DNA of 64,000 bases from Qipengyuania profundimaris (lineage in GTDB: Bacteria > Pseudomonadota > Alphaproteobacteria > Sphingomonadales > Sphingomonadaceae): assembly GCF_030717945.1 (NCBI RefSeq), contig NZ_JAVAIM010000001.1, positions 1,797,131 to 1,861,130 on the forward strand, read 5' to 3'. The notes below the pieces were generated by a model. That model saw only the letters and a program-made list of their open reading frames with translations. It searched no databases and was not told the DNA's origin. Shown here piece after piece: positions 45,152 to 53,377 of this stretch; within the stretch, counting starts at the first letter, position 1, and each line of letters begins with the position of its first letter. The position numbers and the translations under genes are program-made.

Positions 45152-46404
45152 TTGCGCAACCTCAAGACTTGATCGCCGGAGAAGGACACCACTCCGCGCC
45201 CCGGCTGACAGGTGTTCGACACCGACGTATTGCCGGTAAAAGTAATATATTGGGCGATGATTTGCAGGCAGTCGGTGGTCATGCTGCTGTTGCCGCTGAA
45301 AGTCACCTGATTGCTCGGCGCGTAGATCGTGCCTTCGAACTCGGAATTATTGTCACCGGTGACGAAGAGGCGGTTGGCATTCGACAGCGGCGTGCGGCTG
45401 TCCTGATGCATTAGAATACCGGCGTAATCGCCCGTATCCGGAGCGGTGATCTGCACGTTCGACGTCCCCATCGCGTCGAAGGTACCCACCTTGTTGGCAT
45501 TGAACGGAGAACTCGTGTTGGTGAAGACGAGGGTCACGCCGGTGCCGACCACCTGAGCATGACCGTTTACCTTGAAGCCGCCTTCGCCGAGATAATAGGT
45601 GCCAGGCTGCAAGGTCACGCGAGCGTTGCTGTTTATGGTGATGCCTTTGTAGCAGCCGGGATATAGGATGTTGTTGATGCCCGATATCGATTCGGTGTTG
45701 GAGCATACCTCATCGGGGTCCGAGATGAGATCGGCATAGGGATCGGTTTCGGGTGCAACACCGCGATTGATGCGCGTGTCTTCCGAGATGTTGTTGCCTT
45801 CGTTGACATTTCCGACCGCCGAAAGCGCGCCGGCTACGATGCTGCCGCTCGTCGTGGCGTCGAAATCCGAATTGGACTGCAACCCGCAGTTCATATCGAC
45901 GGTGGACGAACCTGCGATTGAAAGAGCCGTACCGGTCGGGGCAAGTGCAATCATGCAGTTGGCGACTTCGCTCGATGCCTGGGCGACCGATTCCACCCTG
46001 ATCGTGGGCGCCGTCGTGAGGAACATGCTCGAGAACGGAAGTTTGGTCGAGGTCGTAAGCACTACACGCACCATGCTGGCGTCGCCGGCAAATTCCCCGG
46101 CAGTTGGCGGTGTCTCGACGGCTTCGATGATGTAGGAATGCTGGGTATTCCGGCCGAGCACGTTGCGAACAACGGCATCGACCTCTTCCGCATCGCCGCC
46201 GTTTTTCAACTCAAGTCCGCCAGCCATGGCGGCGGAATCCGCCGCGCTGCGCAAATCGCGTTTCCAGCTGATCCACTGCGCGACGTCGACCGCGAGGCCG
46301 AGGGTCCCGATCAGAGGAATCATGGACAGACCCATGAGGGTGAGCACATTGCCGCCTTCGTCCTTGCGGACATCGCGAACCAGATTTCTCATACGATCGA
46401 TCAT
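45148..46404 (-). CDS. TadG-like protein with a predicted beta-helix-type C-terminal region
   Basis: A 418-residue protein. The N-terminal Flp-assembly region (GGNVLTLMGLSMIPLIGTLG, ISWKRDLRSAADSAAMAGGL) is typical of TadG/Flp-type proteins. Instead of the usual von Willebrand factor A domain, the C-terminal 250 residues have short repeated Asn/Gly/Ser-rich strands (GSSTVDMNCGLQSNS, GFKVNGHAQVVGTGVTL, NQVTFSGNSSMTTD) that suggest a right-handed beta-solenoid. It probably sits in the outer membrane or periplasm. It heads a three-gene unit; no tadA/tadB/tadC ATPase or membrane components are present here. Confidence 0.85.
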   Translation of the reverse strand: MIDRMRNLVRDVRKDEGGNVLTLMGLSMIPLIGTLGLAVDVAQWISWKRDLRSAADSAAMAGGLELKNGGDAEEVDAVVRNVLGRNTQHSYIIEAVETPPTAGEFAGDASMVRVVLTTSTKLPFSSMFLTTAPTIRVESVAQASSEVANCMIALAPTGTALSIAGSSTVDMNCGLQSNSDFDATTSGSIVAGALSAVGNVNEGNNISEDTRINRGVAPETDPYADLISDPDEVCSNTESISGINNILYPGCYKGITINSNARVTLQPGTYYLGEGGFKVNGHAQVVGTGVTLVFTNTSSPFNANKVGTFDAMGTSNVQITAPDTGDYAGILMHQDSRTPLSNANRLFVTGDNNSEFEGTIYAPSNQVTFSGNSSMTTDCLQIIAQYITFTGNTSVSNTCQPGRGVVSFSGDQVLRLRK

Positions 46405-46474
46405 AAAACCACATCCAGGCTTTTGCAGAGCGTGCCTTGTGCCACGACTGTATGAGAAGCCCGTAAAGTGGTGT

Positions 46475-46570
46475 GGTTAAGGAACGCTAAAACGTGGCCT
46501 TCGCTTAACCTTCCATTTCGCCGGACATACTGGGAAATGGGCGCAAATGACGACGCAGGCGTTTAACCAT
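46475..46570. promoter_or_regulatory. Candidate regulatory region upstream of the Tad genes
   Basis: GGTTAAG (46475-46481) and CTTAACC (46504-46510) form an inverted repeat with a 22-base spacer. TTAACCAT lies at 46563-46570. CtrA, which controls Flp pili in Caulobacter, binds TTAA-N7-TTAA sites and TTAACCAT half sites. No full CtrA site is present, so the assignment is tentative. Confidence 0.35.
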
Positions 46571-46626
46571 CGAAAGCGCCACCGTGGAAAGAATTTGCGA
46601 CTTGATACCGCGTTGCCGCACGCAGA

Positions 46627-46655
46627 AGGCCCGCGCCTGCGATGGGCGCGGGCCT
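46627..46655 (-). terminator. Terminator hairpin for the pdhA-pdhB transcript
   Basis: An 11-bp perfect stem (AGGCCCGCGCC with GGCGCGGGCCT) and 7-base loop, 30 bases after the pdhB stop. It is followed by TTCT on the minus strand, a weak U-tract. Confidence 0.8.
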
Positions 46656-46684
46656 CCGCAATTATCACACGAAGCTAGTCTGGG

Positions 46685-48070
46685 TCAGTCCCGGTAGCAG
46701 ACCTTCTTCGCCGCCTTCACGATGCGAGGCGTATCTATCAGCGCAAGCTTCTCGAGGTTCGCCGCATAGGGCAGTGGAACATCCTCGTCGCACACGCGCG
46801 TCACCGGCGCATCGAGATGGTCGAAGCCGTCTTCCATGCAGATCGCGATGATCTCCGAAGCGATCGAACAGGTCGGCCAGCCCTCCTCTGCGATCACGAG
46901 GCGGTTGGTCTTCGCGAGCGATGCCAGCACGGTTTCCCTGTCGAGGGGACGCAGGGTACGCAGGTCGATGACTTCGGCATCGATGCCCTCGCCTGCCAGT
47001 TCCTCGGCAGCTTCGAGCGCGAGCCCGACAGCGATCGAGTAGGCGACGATCGTCACGTCCGAGCCTTCACGCATGATGCGCGCCTTGCCGATCGGCAGGA
47101 CGTAATCGTCCATGTCGGGCACGTCGAAACTGCGCCCATAGACCAGCTCGTTCTCGAGGAAGACGACCGGATCCTCGCTGCGGATCGCCGCTTTCATCAG
47201 GCCTTTCGCATCGGCACTGTCGTAAGGCGCGATGACGATCAGACCGGGTACGCTGGCATACCACGGGCCGTAATTCTGGCTGTGCTGCGCCCCCACCCGG
47301 CTGGCCGCGCCGTTGGGTCCGCGGAACACGACCGGGCAGCGCATCTGGCCACCGGACATGTAGTTGGTCTTGGCCGCAGAATTGATGATGTGGTCGATCG
47401 CCTGCATGGCGAAGTTGAAGGTCATGAACTCTACGATCGGGCGCAGGCCGCCCATCGCCGCGCCGGTGCCGATGCCGGCAAAACCGTATTCGGTAATAGG
47501 CGTATCGATTACGCGCTTCGGTCCGAATTCGTCGAGCAGGCCTTGCGTGACCTTGTAGGCGCCCTGATATTCGGCGACTTCCTCACCCATCACGAAGACG
47601 CGCTCGTCGCGGCGCATTTCCTCGGCCATGCCGTCGCGCAAAGCCTCGCGGACGCTGGTAGAGGTGTAGCTGGTGCCTTCGGGGACATCTGGATCGCGGA
47701 CATCGGCCTTGGGCTTCGGCTTGGTGATCTCGGCCTCGCTTTCCTCGCGACCGACATCCTTGCCCTCGCCCTGCACGTCATCGACCTCGTCGGACGCTGC
47801 CGGAGCCTCGATGTCGGACACATCCTCGCCCTCGCCAGCAAGCATTGCGATCACGGTGCCGACCTTCACACCTTCGGTGCCTTCCTCGACCATGATCTTG
47901 CCGAGCGTGCCTTCGTCGACCGCCTCGAATTCCATCGTCGCCTTATCGGTTTCGATCTCGGCGATGATGTCACCGGCGACGATCTCGTCACCTTCGGATT
48001 TCAGCCATTTGGCGAGCGTCCCCTCTTCCATCGTCGGAGACAGCGCGGGCATCTTGAGTTCGATAGCCAT
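46685..48070 (-). CDS. pdhB: Pyruvate dehydrogenase E1 beta with N-terminal lipoyl domain
   Basis: A 461-residue E1 beta subunit. Residues 1-80 are a lipoyl domain ([18 protein letters not shown]; lipoyl Lys43 in ETDKATMEF) almost identical in its opening to that of E2. An acidic linker to about 135 leads to the transketolase-like beta domain ([37 protein letters not shown]) and the C-terminal transketolase domain. E1 decarboxylates pyruvate and acetylates lipoate. The lipoyl fusion to E1 beta is known from alphaproteobacteria. The TTG-started pdhA lies just upstream. Confidence 0.97.
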   Translation of the reverse strand: MAIELKMPALSPTMEEGTLAKWLKSEGDEIVAGDIIAEIETDKATMEFEAVDEGTLGKIMVEEGTEGVKVGTVIAMLAGEGEDVSDIEAPAASDEVDDVQGEGKDVGREESEAEITKPKPKADVRDPDVPEGTSYTSTSVREALRDGMAEEMRRDERVFVMGEEVAEYQGAYKVTQGLLDEFGPKRVIDTPITEYGFAGIGTGAAMGGLRPIVEFMTFNFAMQAIDHIINSAAKTNYMSGGQMRCPVVFRGPNGAASRVGAQHSQNYGPWYASVPGLIVIAPYDSADAKGLMKAAIRSEDPVVFLENELVYGRSFDVPDMDDYVLPIGKARIMREGSDVTIVAYSIAVGLALEAAEELAGEGIDAEVIDLRTLRPLDRETVLASLAKTNRLVIAEEGWPTCSIASEIIAICMEDGFDHLDAPVTRVCDEDVPLPYAANLEKLALIDTPRIVKAAKKVCYRD

Positions 48071-48073
48071 GGC

Positions 48074-49150
48074 TCAATACTCCTCCACCAGAACGTCGGT
48101 GTAGAGTTCGGATGCCTCCGGTTCGGGCGAGTTCTCGGCGAAATCGGCTGCCTCGCTGACGACCTTGCGGATGTCCCTGTCGATCGCTTTCAGATCGTCT
48201 TCCTTGCTGCCGTTCTCGATCATGAACTTCTTCAGCCCTTCGATCGGGTCCTTGTGCTCGCGGATGTCCTGAACCTCCTCGCGCGTGCGGTACTTGGCTG
48301 GGTCGGACATGGAGTGGCCGCGGTAGCGATAGGTTTCGCATTCCATCAACACCGGCCCCTTGCCCTCGCGCACATGCTTGAAGGCGATCTCGGCGGCCTG
48401 GCGCACTTCGAGAACGTCCATGCCGTTGACCTTCATGCCGGGGATGCGGAAGGCGGTGCCGCGGCGATAGAATTCGGTTTCTGCCGAGCTCCGCTTGACC
48501 GCCGTGCCCATGGCATACTGGTTGTTCTCGACCACAAACACGATCGGCAGGTTCCACAGCGCCGCCATGTTGAACGTCTCGTAGACCTGGCCCTGGTTCG
48601 CCGCGCCATCGCCGAAATAGGCGAGGCAGAGGCCGCCATCGTCGTTGTACTGATGCGCAAGCGCCAGCCCGCCGCCGAGCGAGACCTGCGCACCGACGAT
48701 GCCATGGCCGCCGTAGAACTTATGCTCGGTGCTGAACATGTGCATCGAGCCGCCCTTGCCTTTCGAGATCCCCGCTTCGCGGCCGGTGAGCTCGGCCATG
48801 ATGACCTTGGGATCGATGCCATAGGCGAGCATGTGGCCATGATCGCGATAGCCAGTGATGACGCTGTCGAGCCCTTCGGTAAGTGCCGATTGCAGGCCGA
48901 CGGCGACCGCTTCCTGGCCGATGTAGAGGTGGCAGAAACCGCCGATGAGGCCGAGGCCGTAAAGCTGGCCGGCGCGTTCCTCGAACCGGCGGATGAGCAG
49001 CATCTGTTCGTAGAAATGCTGCAGCTGCTCGTCGCTCGCCTGGTAGCGCTTATTCTTCTCCAGCGTGTCCTGCAGCGAGTGGAGGACGAAATCCGTATCA
49101 TCGGTGGGCGACTTTGCGGGGCTTTTCTTGCTCTTGGGGGCTTTGGCCAA
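48074..49150 (-). CDS. pdhA: Pyruvate dehydrogenase E1 alpha
   Basis: A 358-residue thiamine-diphosphate-binding subunit. The TPP/Mg motif G-D-G...N is seen in YFGDGAANQGQVYETFNMA and the phosphorylation-loop region YRYRGHSMSDPAKYRTREE. The start is a TTG (MAKAPKSKKSPAKS): a stop codon lies three codons upstream in frame, no ATG or GTG is available, and AGGA sits 4 bases before the TTG. A Lys-rich N-terminal tail precedes the core. It is 3 bases from pdhB. Confidence 0.96.
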   Translation of the reverse strand: MAKAPKSKKSPAKSPTDDTDFVLHSLQDTLEKNKRYQASDEQLQHFYEQMLLIRRFEERAGQLYGLGLIGGFCHLYIGQEAVAVGLQSALTEGLDSVITGYRDHGHMLAYGIDPKVIMAELTGREAGISKGKGGSMHMFSTEHKFYGGHGIVGAQVSLGGGLALAHQYNDDGGLCLAYFGDGAANQGQVYETFNMAALWNLPIVFVVENNQYAMGTAVKRSSAETEFYRRGTAFRIPGMKVNGMDVLEVRQAAEIAFKHVREGKGPVLMECETYRYRGHSMSDPAKYRTREEVQDIREHKDPIEGLKKFMIENGSKEDDLKAIDRDIRKVVSEAADFAENSPEPEASELYTDVLVEEY

Positions 49151-49281
49151 GACATCCTATCCTTGTTCTTCCGGGGAGGAATATGTGCCGAGCCTATAGG
49201 CACAGCCGCGCCTGCCGCGCAACACGCGGTGCGCATGTGCATACGAAAACCCTTACGGAATGCAGCCGCTTGGCGCGAAAC

Positions 49282-49596
49282 TCAGTCTTCCAGCTTGATG
49301 ACGACTTCATCCGGATGGACGACGTTGAGCTGGCTGCGCAGCAGTTCGCCCACCATGTCCGGATCGGCATGGTCGTGATGCAGCAGAGCCACGCGGTTCT
49401 TCAACGCAGTGCGCTCTTTCTCGATCTCGGCAAGCTGAACCTTGCGCTGGTCGAGCAGGCGCAGGTTCTCGCTCCAGGCGAGGAGGCCCGACGGTCCCGC
49501 AATGGCAATTCCGCCCATCACGAGCAGCGCGGCCAACGCGCCATGCTGGCTCGCCTTCCCCCTGCGGATCGCTGCGATGGAACCTGACCGTTTCAC
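49282..49596 (-). CDS. FtsB/DivIC-like septum formation protein
   Basis: A 104-residue bitopic protein: a basic start, one membrane helix (GALAALLVMGGIAIAGPSGLL) and a short coiled coil (NLRLLDQRKVQLAEIEKERTALKNR). This order and length match FtsB, part of the FtsQBL divisome complex. The start codon is GTG. It is separated from pdhA by 131 bases and divergent from hpd. Confidence 0.86.
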   Translation of the reverse strand: MKRSGSIAAIRRGKASQHGALAALLVMGGIAIAGPSGLLAWSENLRLLDQRKVQLAEIEKERTALKNRVALLHHDHADPDMVGELLRSQLNVVHPDEVVIKLED

Positions 49597-49679
49597 AGTG
49601 TCACAGAATCACAGTTGGGCCGCCTGCGCAAGCACAATTGCGACCGACGGAACTGCGGCTACCCCGAGCCGTTCGTTCC

Positions 49680-49708
49680 TTGACAGCAAACGGTAACTTT
49701 TGTAACTA
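49680..49708 (+). promoter_or_regulatory. Predicted promoter with a direct repeat upstream of hpd
   Basis: TTGACA at 49680-49685 is a perfect -35 hexamer; TAACTA at 49703-49708, 17 bases later, is a plausible -10. GTAACT occurs twice nine bases apart (49693 and 49702), overlapping the -10. This could be an operator half-site pair. The element ends 37 bases before the ATG. Confidence 0.6.
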
Positions 49709-49745
49709 GTTTCCATTGCAACCAATCAAAACACCGAGGACCGAA

Positions 49746-50867
49746 ATGCCCGATCTCTTCGAAAACCCCATTGGCCTCGACGGCTTCGAATTCGTCGAAT
49801 TCTGCGCTCCGGAAAAGGGCGCGATCGAGCCGGTCTTCGAAGCAATGGGCTTTACCCACGTCGCCACGCACCGGTCGAAAGACGTGCATCTGTGGCGCCA
49901 GGGCGGAATCAACCTCATCCTCAATTACGAACCGCGCAGCGCCGCATGGTTCTTCGCGCGCGAGCACGGCGCGTCGGCCTGCGGCATGGGCTTCCGCGTC
50001 CGCGACGCGAAGAAAGCCTATGACGAATTGCTCGCGCGGGGGGCGGAGCCGGTGCAGGTCGAGACCGGGCCGATGGAACTGCGCATTCCTGCGATCCGCG
50101 GGATCGGCGGCGCGATCGTCTATCTGATTGACCGCTATGCCGATGACGACGGCGTAGGCCTTTCGATCTACGACATCGACTTCGAATATTTGCCGCGCGT
50201 CGAGAAATTCCCCGACGGTGCGGGCTTCAACGTCATCGATCACCTCACGCACAACGTTTACAACGGGCGCATGAAATACTGGGCGGACTATTACGAGACG
50301 CTCTTCAACTTCCGCGAAATCCGCTTCTTCGACATCAAGGGCGAATATACCGGCCTCACCTCCAAGGCGCTGACCGCGCCAGACGGAAAAATCCGCATCC
50401 CGCTCAACGAGGAAGGCGAAGGCGGCAAGGGCCAGATCGAAGAGTTCCTCAAGGAATTCAATGGCGAAGGCATTCAGCACATCGCGCTCATCTGCGACGA
50501 TCTCGTCAAGTGCTGGGACAACCTCAAGGACCTCGGCGTGCCGTTCATGACTGCGCCGCCGGAAACCTATTACGAAATGCTGGAAGAACGCCTGCCCGAC
50601 CACGGCGAGGACGTGAACGAGCTCAAGATGCGCGGCATCCTGCTCGATGGCACGACCGAAGGCGGCCAGCCCCGCCTGCTGCTCCAAATTTTCGCTGAGG
50701 CACAAGTCGGCCCGGTGTTCTTCGAATTCATTCAGCGCAAGGGCGACGAAGGGTTCGGCGAAGGCAATTTCAAGGCCCTTTTCGAGAGCATGGAGCGCGA
50801 CCAGATCAAGCGCGGTGTGCTGAGCGTCGAGGATGCGGAAACGGTCGAAGCGGAGCCTGCGGAATGA
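49746..50867 (+). CDS. hpd: 4-Hydroxyphenylpyruvate dioxygenase
   Basis: A 373-residue non-heme iron enzyme that converts 4-hydroxyphenylpyruvate to homogentisate in tyrosine breakdown. The Fe(II) ligands are seen as His in [14 protein letters not shown], His in [13 protein letters not shown] and Glu in [10 protein letters not shown]. Two VOC modules make up the fold. The ATG at 49746 is preferred; the frame upstream to 49716 is non-conserved. It overlaps the second VOC gene by 4 bases (ATGA). Homogentisate 1,2-dioxygenase genes are not in the window. Confidence 0.96.
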   Translation: MPDLFENPIGLDGFEFVEFCAPEKGAIEPVFEAMGFTHVATHRSKDVHLWRQGGINLILNYEPRSAAWFFAREHGASACGMGFRVRDAKKAYDELLARGAEPVQVETGPMELRIPAIRGIGGAIVYLIDRYADDDGVGLSIYDIDFEYLPRVEKFPDGAGFNVIDHLTHNVYNGRMKYWADYYETLFNFREIRFFDIKGEYTGLTSKALTAPDGKIRIPLNEEGEGGKGQIEEFLKEFNGEGIQHIALICDDLVKCWDNLKDLGVPFMTAPPETYYEMLEERLPDHGEDVNELKMRGILLDGTTEGGQPRLLLQIFAEAQVGPVFFEFIQRKGDEGFGEGNFKALFESMERDQIKRGVLSVEDAETVEAEPAE

Positions 50868-51436
50868 GCGAGACAGCACCCCACCCCGTCAAGCTAAGCG
50901 GCGTTCACCACGCCGCCTATCGGTGCAAGGACGCCAAGGAAACCGTCGAGTGGTACGGCGAGGTCCTCGGCATGGACTACACGACAGCCTTCGCCGAAGA
51001 CCATGTACCCTCGACCGGCGAATACGACCCATACATGCACGTCTTCCTCGATGCAGGTAACGGCAACATCCTCGCTTTCTTCGAATTGCCCAACCAGAAG
51101 GACATGGGCCGCGACGAGAACACGCCGCAGTGGGTCCAGCATCTCGCCTTCAAGGTAGATAGCGAGGACGAACTGCTGGCTGCCAAGGAGCATGTCGAAA
51201 GCCTCGGTATCGATGTGCTGGGTCCGACGCATCACGGCATCTTCAAGTCGATCTACTTTTTCGATCCCAACGGCCACCGCGTCGAACTGGCAACCGATAT
51301 CGGGACCCACGAGCAATATGCGGAACTCAAGCGCGTCGCGCCGATGATGCTGGAAGAATGGAGCCAGACGAAGAAGGCACCCCGGCATGCCGACTGGCTG
51401 CACGAACTCGCACGCCAGGAGCACGCCGCGAAGTAA
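50864..51436 (+). CDS. VOC-family (glyoxalase-like) dioxygenase/isomerase
   Basis: A 190-residue single VOC domain protein. [40 protein letters not shown] and [16 protein letters not shown] are the standard VOC strands with the metal-binding His and Glu residues. It is coupled to hpd by an ATGA overlap. It may be a second enzyme of tyrosine or aromatic degradation, but its specificity is unknown. Confidence 0.85.
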   Translation: MSETAPHPVKLSGVHHAAYRCKDAKETVEWYGEVLGMDYTTAFAEDHVPSTGEYDPYMHVFLDAGNGNILAFFELPNQKDMGRDENTPQWVQHLAFKVDSEDELLAAKEHVESLGIDVLGPTHHGIFKSIYFFDPNGHRVELATDIGTHEQYAELKRVAPMMLEEWSQTKKAPRHADWLHELARQEHAAK

Positions 51437-51517
51437 CGGCGCTGTTCGGACCGGCTGAGTGTCGCCGGAACCCTTTGCAGCCATTCGGCGTTGCCCCGCA
51501 AAGGGAGTTCCATACAC

Positions 51518-52396
51518 GTGAATTACATCGGCACGCTGCGCGACCAGCTGCAGGACATGGGAACCGGGTTTATCGAAGCCCTGCCCAGCATAGCCATTGC
51601 GCTCGTCATACTTTTCGTCACTTGGATCGTAGCCCGGTTTGCCGTCCGCATTTCGGACATGATCGTCGGCCGCACGGAAATCCGTGCGAGCCTGAAGAAT
51701 CTGATCGACACGCTGGTGAAGCTCGGCATCTGGCTGATCGGCCTGTTCATCGCCGCGGTCGTTGTGATGCCCGATCTCACCCCGGCCAGCCTGCTCGCCG
51801 GGCTCGGCATCGGTGCCGTCGCGATCGGCTTCGCCTTCCAGGATATTTTCGAGAACTTCCTCGCGGGTGTGCTGATAATGGTGCGCGAGAAGATGCGCAT
51901 CGGCGACATCATCGAATGCGAAGGCATCACCGGCAAGGTCGAGCACATCACCTTGCGCGAAACGCATGTGCGCAAGCTTTCCGGCGAACTGACAGTCGTC
52001 CCTAACTCCATCCTCTTCAAGAATCCGGTCGAGATTTTCACCGATGTCGATCAGCGCCGTCATGAGGTGGTGGTCGGCGTGTCTTACGATACGCAGCTCG
52101 ATCATGCCGCCGATGTGATCCGCCGTGCGGTGGAAGACGTCGACGATGTGCTCGCCAGCAAAGGCGTCGACATCTTTGCGCAGGAGTTCAATTCCAGTTC
52201 TGTCGATTTCCTCGTGCGCTGGTGGGCGGGATCGACACCGCGGGCCGGATGGGAAAGCAAGGACAAGGTCGTCCGCGCGATCAAGGCCGCGCTCGACGAA
52301 GCCAGCATCGAGATCCCGTTCCCCTATGTCACGCACACGTTCAAGGAAACGGTCCCGGTCAGCCAGCTGGGTGACACGACGAAGAAGACGCCGTAA
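51518..52396 (+). CDS. Small-conductance mechanosensitive channel (MscS family)
   Basis: A 292-residue channel with three N-terminal membrane helices (IEALPSIAIALVILFVTWIV, LVKLGIWLIGLFIAAVVVM, and the pore helix SLLAGLGIGAVAIGFAFQDI) followed by the MscS beta and C-terminal domains. The pore-helix sequence matches MscS TM3. The start is GTG at 51518, preceded by AAGGGAG about 11 bases away. It protects cells from hypo-osmotic shock. It follows the VOC gene by 81 bases. Confidence 0.94.
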   Translation: MNYIGTLRDQLQDMGTGFIEALPSIAIALVILFVTWIVARFAVRISDMIVGRTEIRASLKNLIDTLVKLGIWLIGLFIAAVVVMPDLTPASLLAGLGIGAVAIGFAFQDIFENFLAGVLIMVREKMRIGDIIECEGITGKVEHITLRETHVRKLSGELTVVPNSILFKNPVEIFTDVDQRRHEVVVGVSYDTQLDHAADVIRRAVEDVDDVLASKGVDIFAQEFNSSSVDFLVRWWAGSTPRAGWESKDKVVRAIKAALDEASIEIPFPYVTHTFKETVPVSQLGDTTKKTP

Positions 52397-52462
52397 GGGT
52401 TTCGATGAAGGACTGATCTCGCGAGCCTGTTTGGATCGCGGTTTGCCCCGAGGGAGGTAACC

Positions 52463-53377
52463 ATAGAAATCCTGCGCACGCCGTCCGAACGGTTCGCTGA
52501 CATCCCCGACTACCCCTTCGCGGAAAACTGGTTCGAGGTGGATCTGGGCGATGGGCTGACCGCCCGCCAGCATTACGTCGACGAGGGGCCGAAGGACGCT
52601 CCGCCGGTCCTGCTTTTCCATGGCGAGCCGAGCTGGTCGTTTCTCTATCGCAAAATGATTCCGATCCTCGCAGATGCCGGGTTGCGGGTCCTCGCGCCGG
52701 ACCTCATCGGCTTCGGAAAGAGCGACAAACCGGACGATATCGACTACTACACCTATGCGCGCCATGTCGATTGGCTGAAGCAGTGGCGCAGCGCGGTCGA
52801 ACCGCGGCCAGCCGCCCTGTTCGTCCAGGACTGGGGCGGCCTACTCGGCCTGCGCATGCTGGCGCACGATCCGGACCTCTTCGCCTGCGTCGTAGCGAGC
52901 AACACCTTCCTGCCAGCGGGCGGCACTCCGTCTCAGGCCTTCCTCGCGTGGCGCGAATTCTCCCGCAACTCGCCCGATTTCCGCATTGGCGCGCTGCTCG
53001 ACCGGGCGACAGCGACCGAGCGAAGCGAGGCGGAGATCGCCGCTTACGATGCGCCCTTCCCGACCGAGGCCCATAAGGCCGGGGCGCGCGCCTTCCCGAG
53101 CCTCGTCCCGGTGGAGGATGGCATGCTGGGCGTCGAGGACAACAAAGCCGCTTGGCCGGCACTCGCGGCTTACGACAAGCCCTTCCTGACGCTTTTCGGT
53201 GAAGAAGATCCGGTCACCAAGGGTAGCGAGAAATTCCTGATCGATCGCATCGCCGGCACCGAGGGACAGCCGCACCGGATTTTGCCGACCTGCGGCCATT
53301 TCTGTCAGGAAGACCAGCCCGAAGCTCTCGCCGAGGGCGTGATCGCCATGGCACGCAGGGCGGGCCACCTCGCTTGA
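52463..53377 (+). CDS. Haloalkane dehalogenase (HLD-I type), apparent ATA start
   Basis: A 304-residue alpha/beta hydrolase. The frame opens at 52463 with ATA-GAA-ATC and an in-frame GTG occurs only at 52538, 25 codons later. The first residues EILRTPSERFADIPDYPF match the N-terminus of haloalkane dehalogenases. Residues appear at the positions known for DhlA: nucleophile Asp123 (VQDWGG) with Trp124, cap Trp163, Asp249 (GEEDPVT) and base His279 (CGHFCQED). A GGGAGG ribosome binding site lies 5 bases before the ATA. No ATG/GTG/TTG exists between the upstream in-frame stop (52406) and 52463. It cleaves carbon-halogen bonds of haloalkanes. It overlaps the MFS gene (TTGA). Confidence 0.87.
   Translation: MEILRTPSERFADIPDYPFAENWFEVDLGDGLTARQHYVDEGPKDAPPVLLFHGEPSWSFLYRKMIPILADAGLRVLAPDLIGFGKSDKPDDIDYYTYARHVDWLKQWRSAVEPRPAALFVQDWGGLLGLRMLAHDPDLFACVVASNTFLPAGGTPSQAFLAWREFSRNSPDFRIGALLDRATATERSEAEIAAYDAPFPTEAHKAGARAFPSLVPVEDGMLGVEDNKAAWPALAAYDKPFLTLFGEEDPVTKGSEKFLIDRIAGTEGQPHRILPTCGHFCQEDQPEALAEGVIAMARRAGHLA

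Noticed and set aside
46817-49378. Open frame of 853 codons on the plus strand over pdhA/pdhB.
   Set aside because: Antisense shadow of two well-identified genes; no recognisable domain or ribosome binding site.
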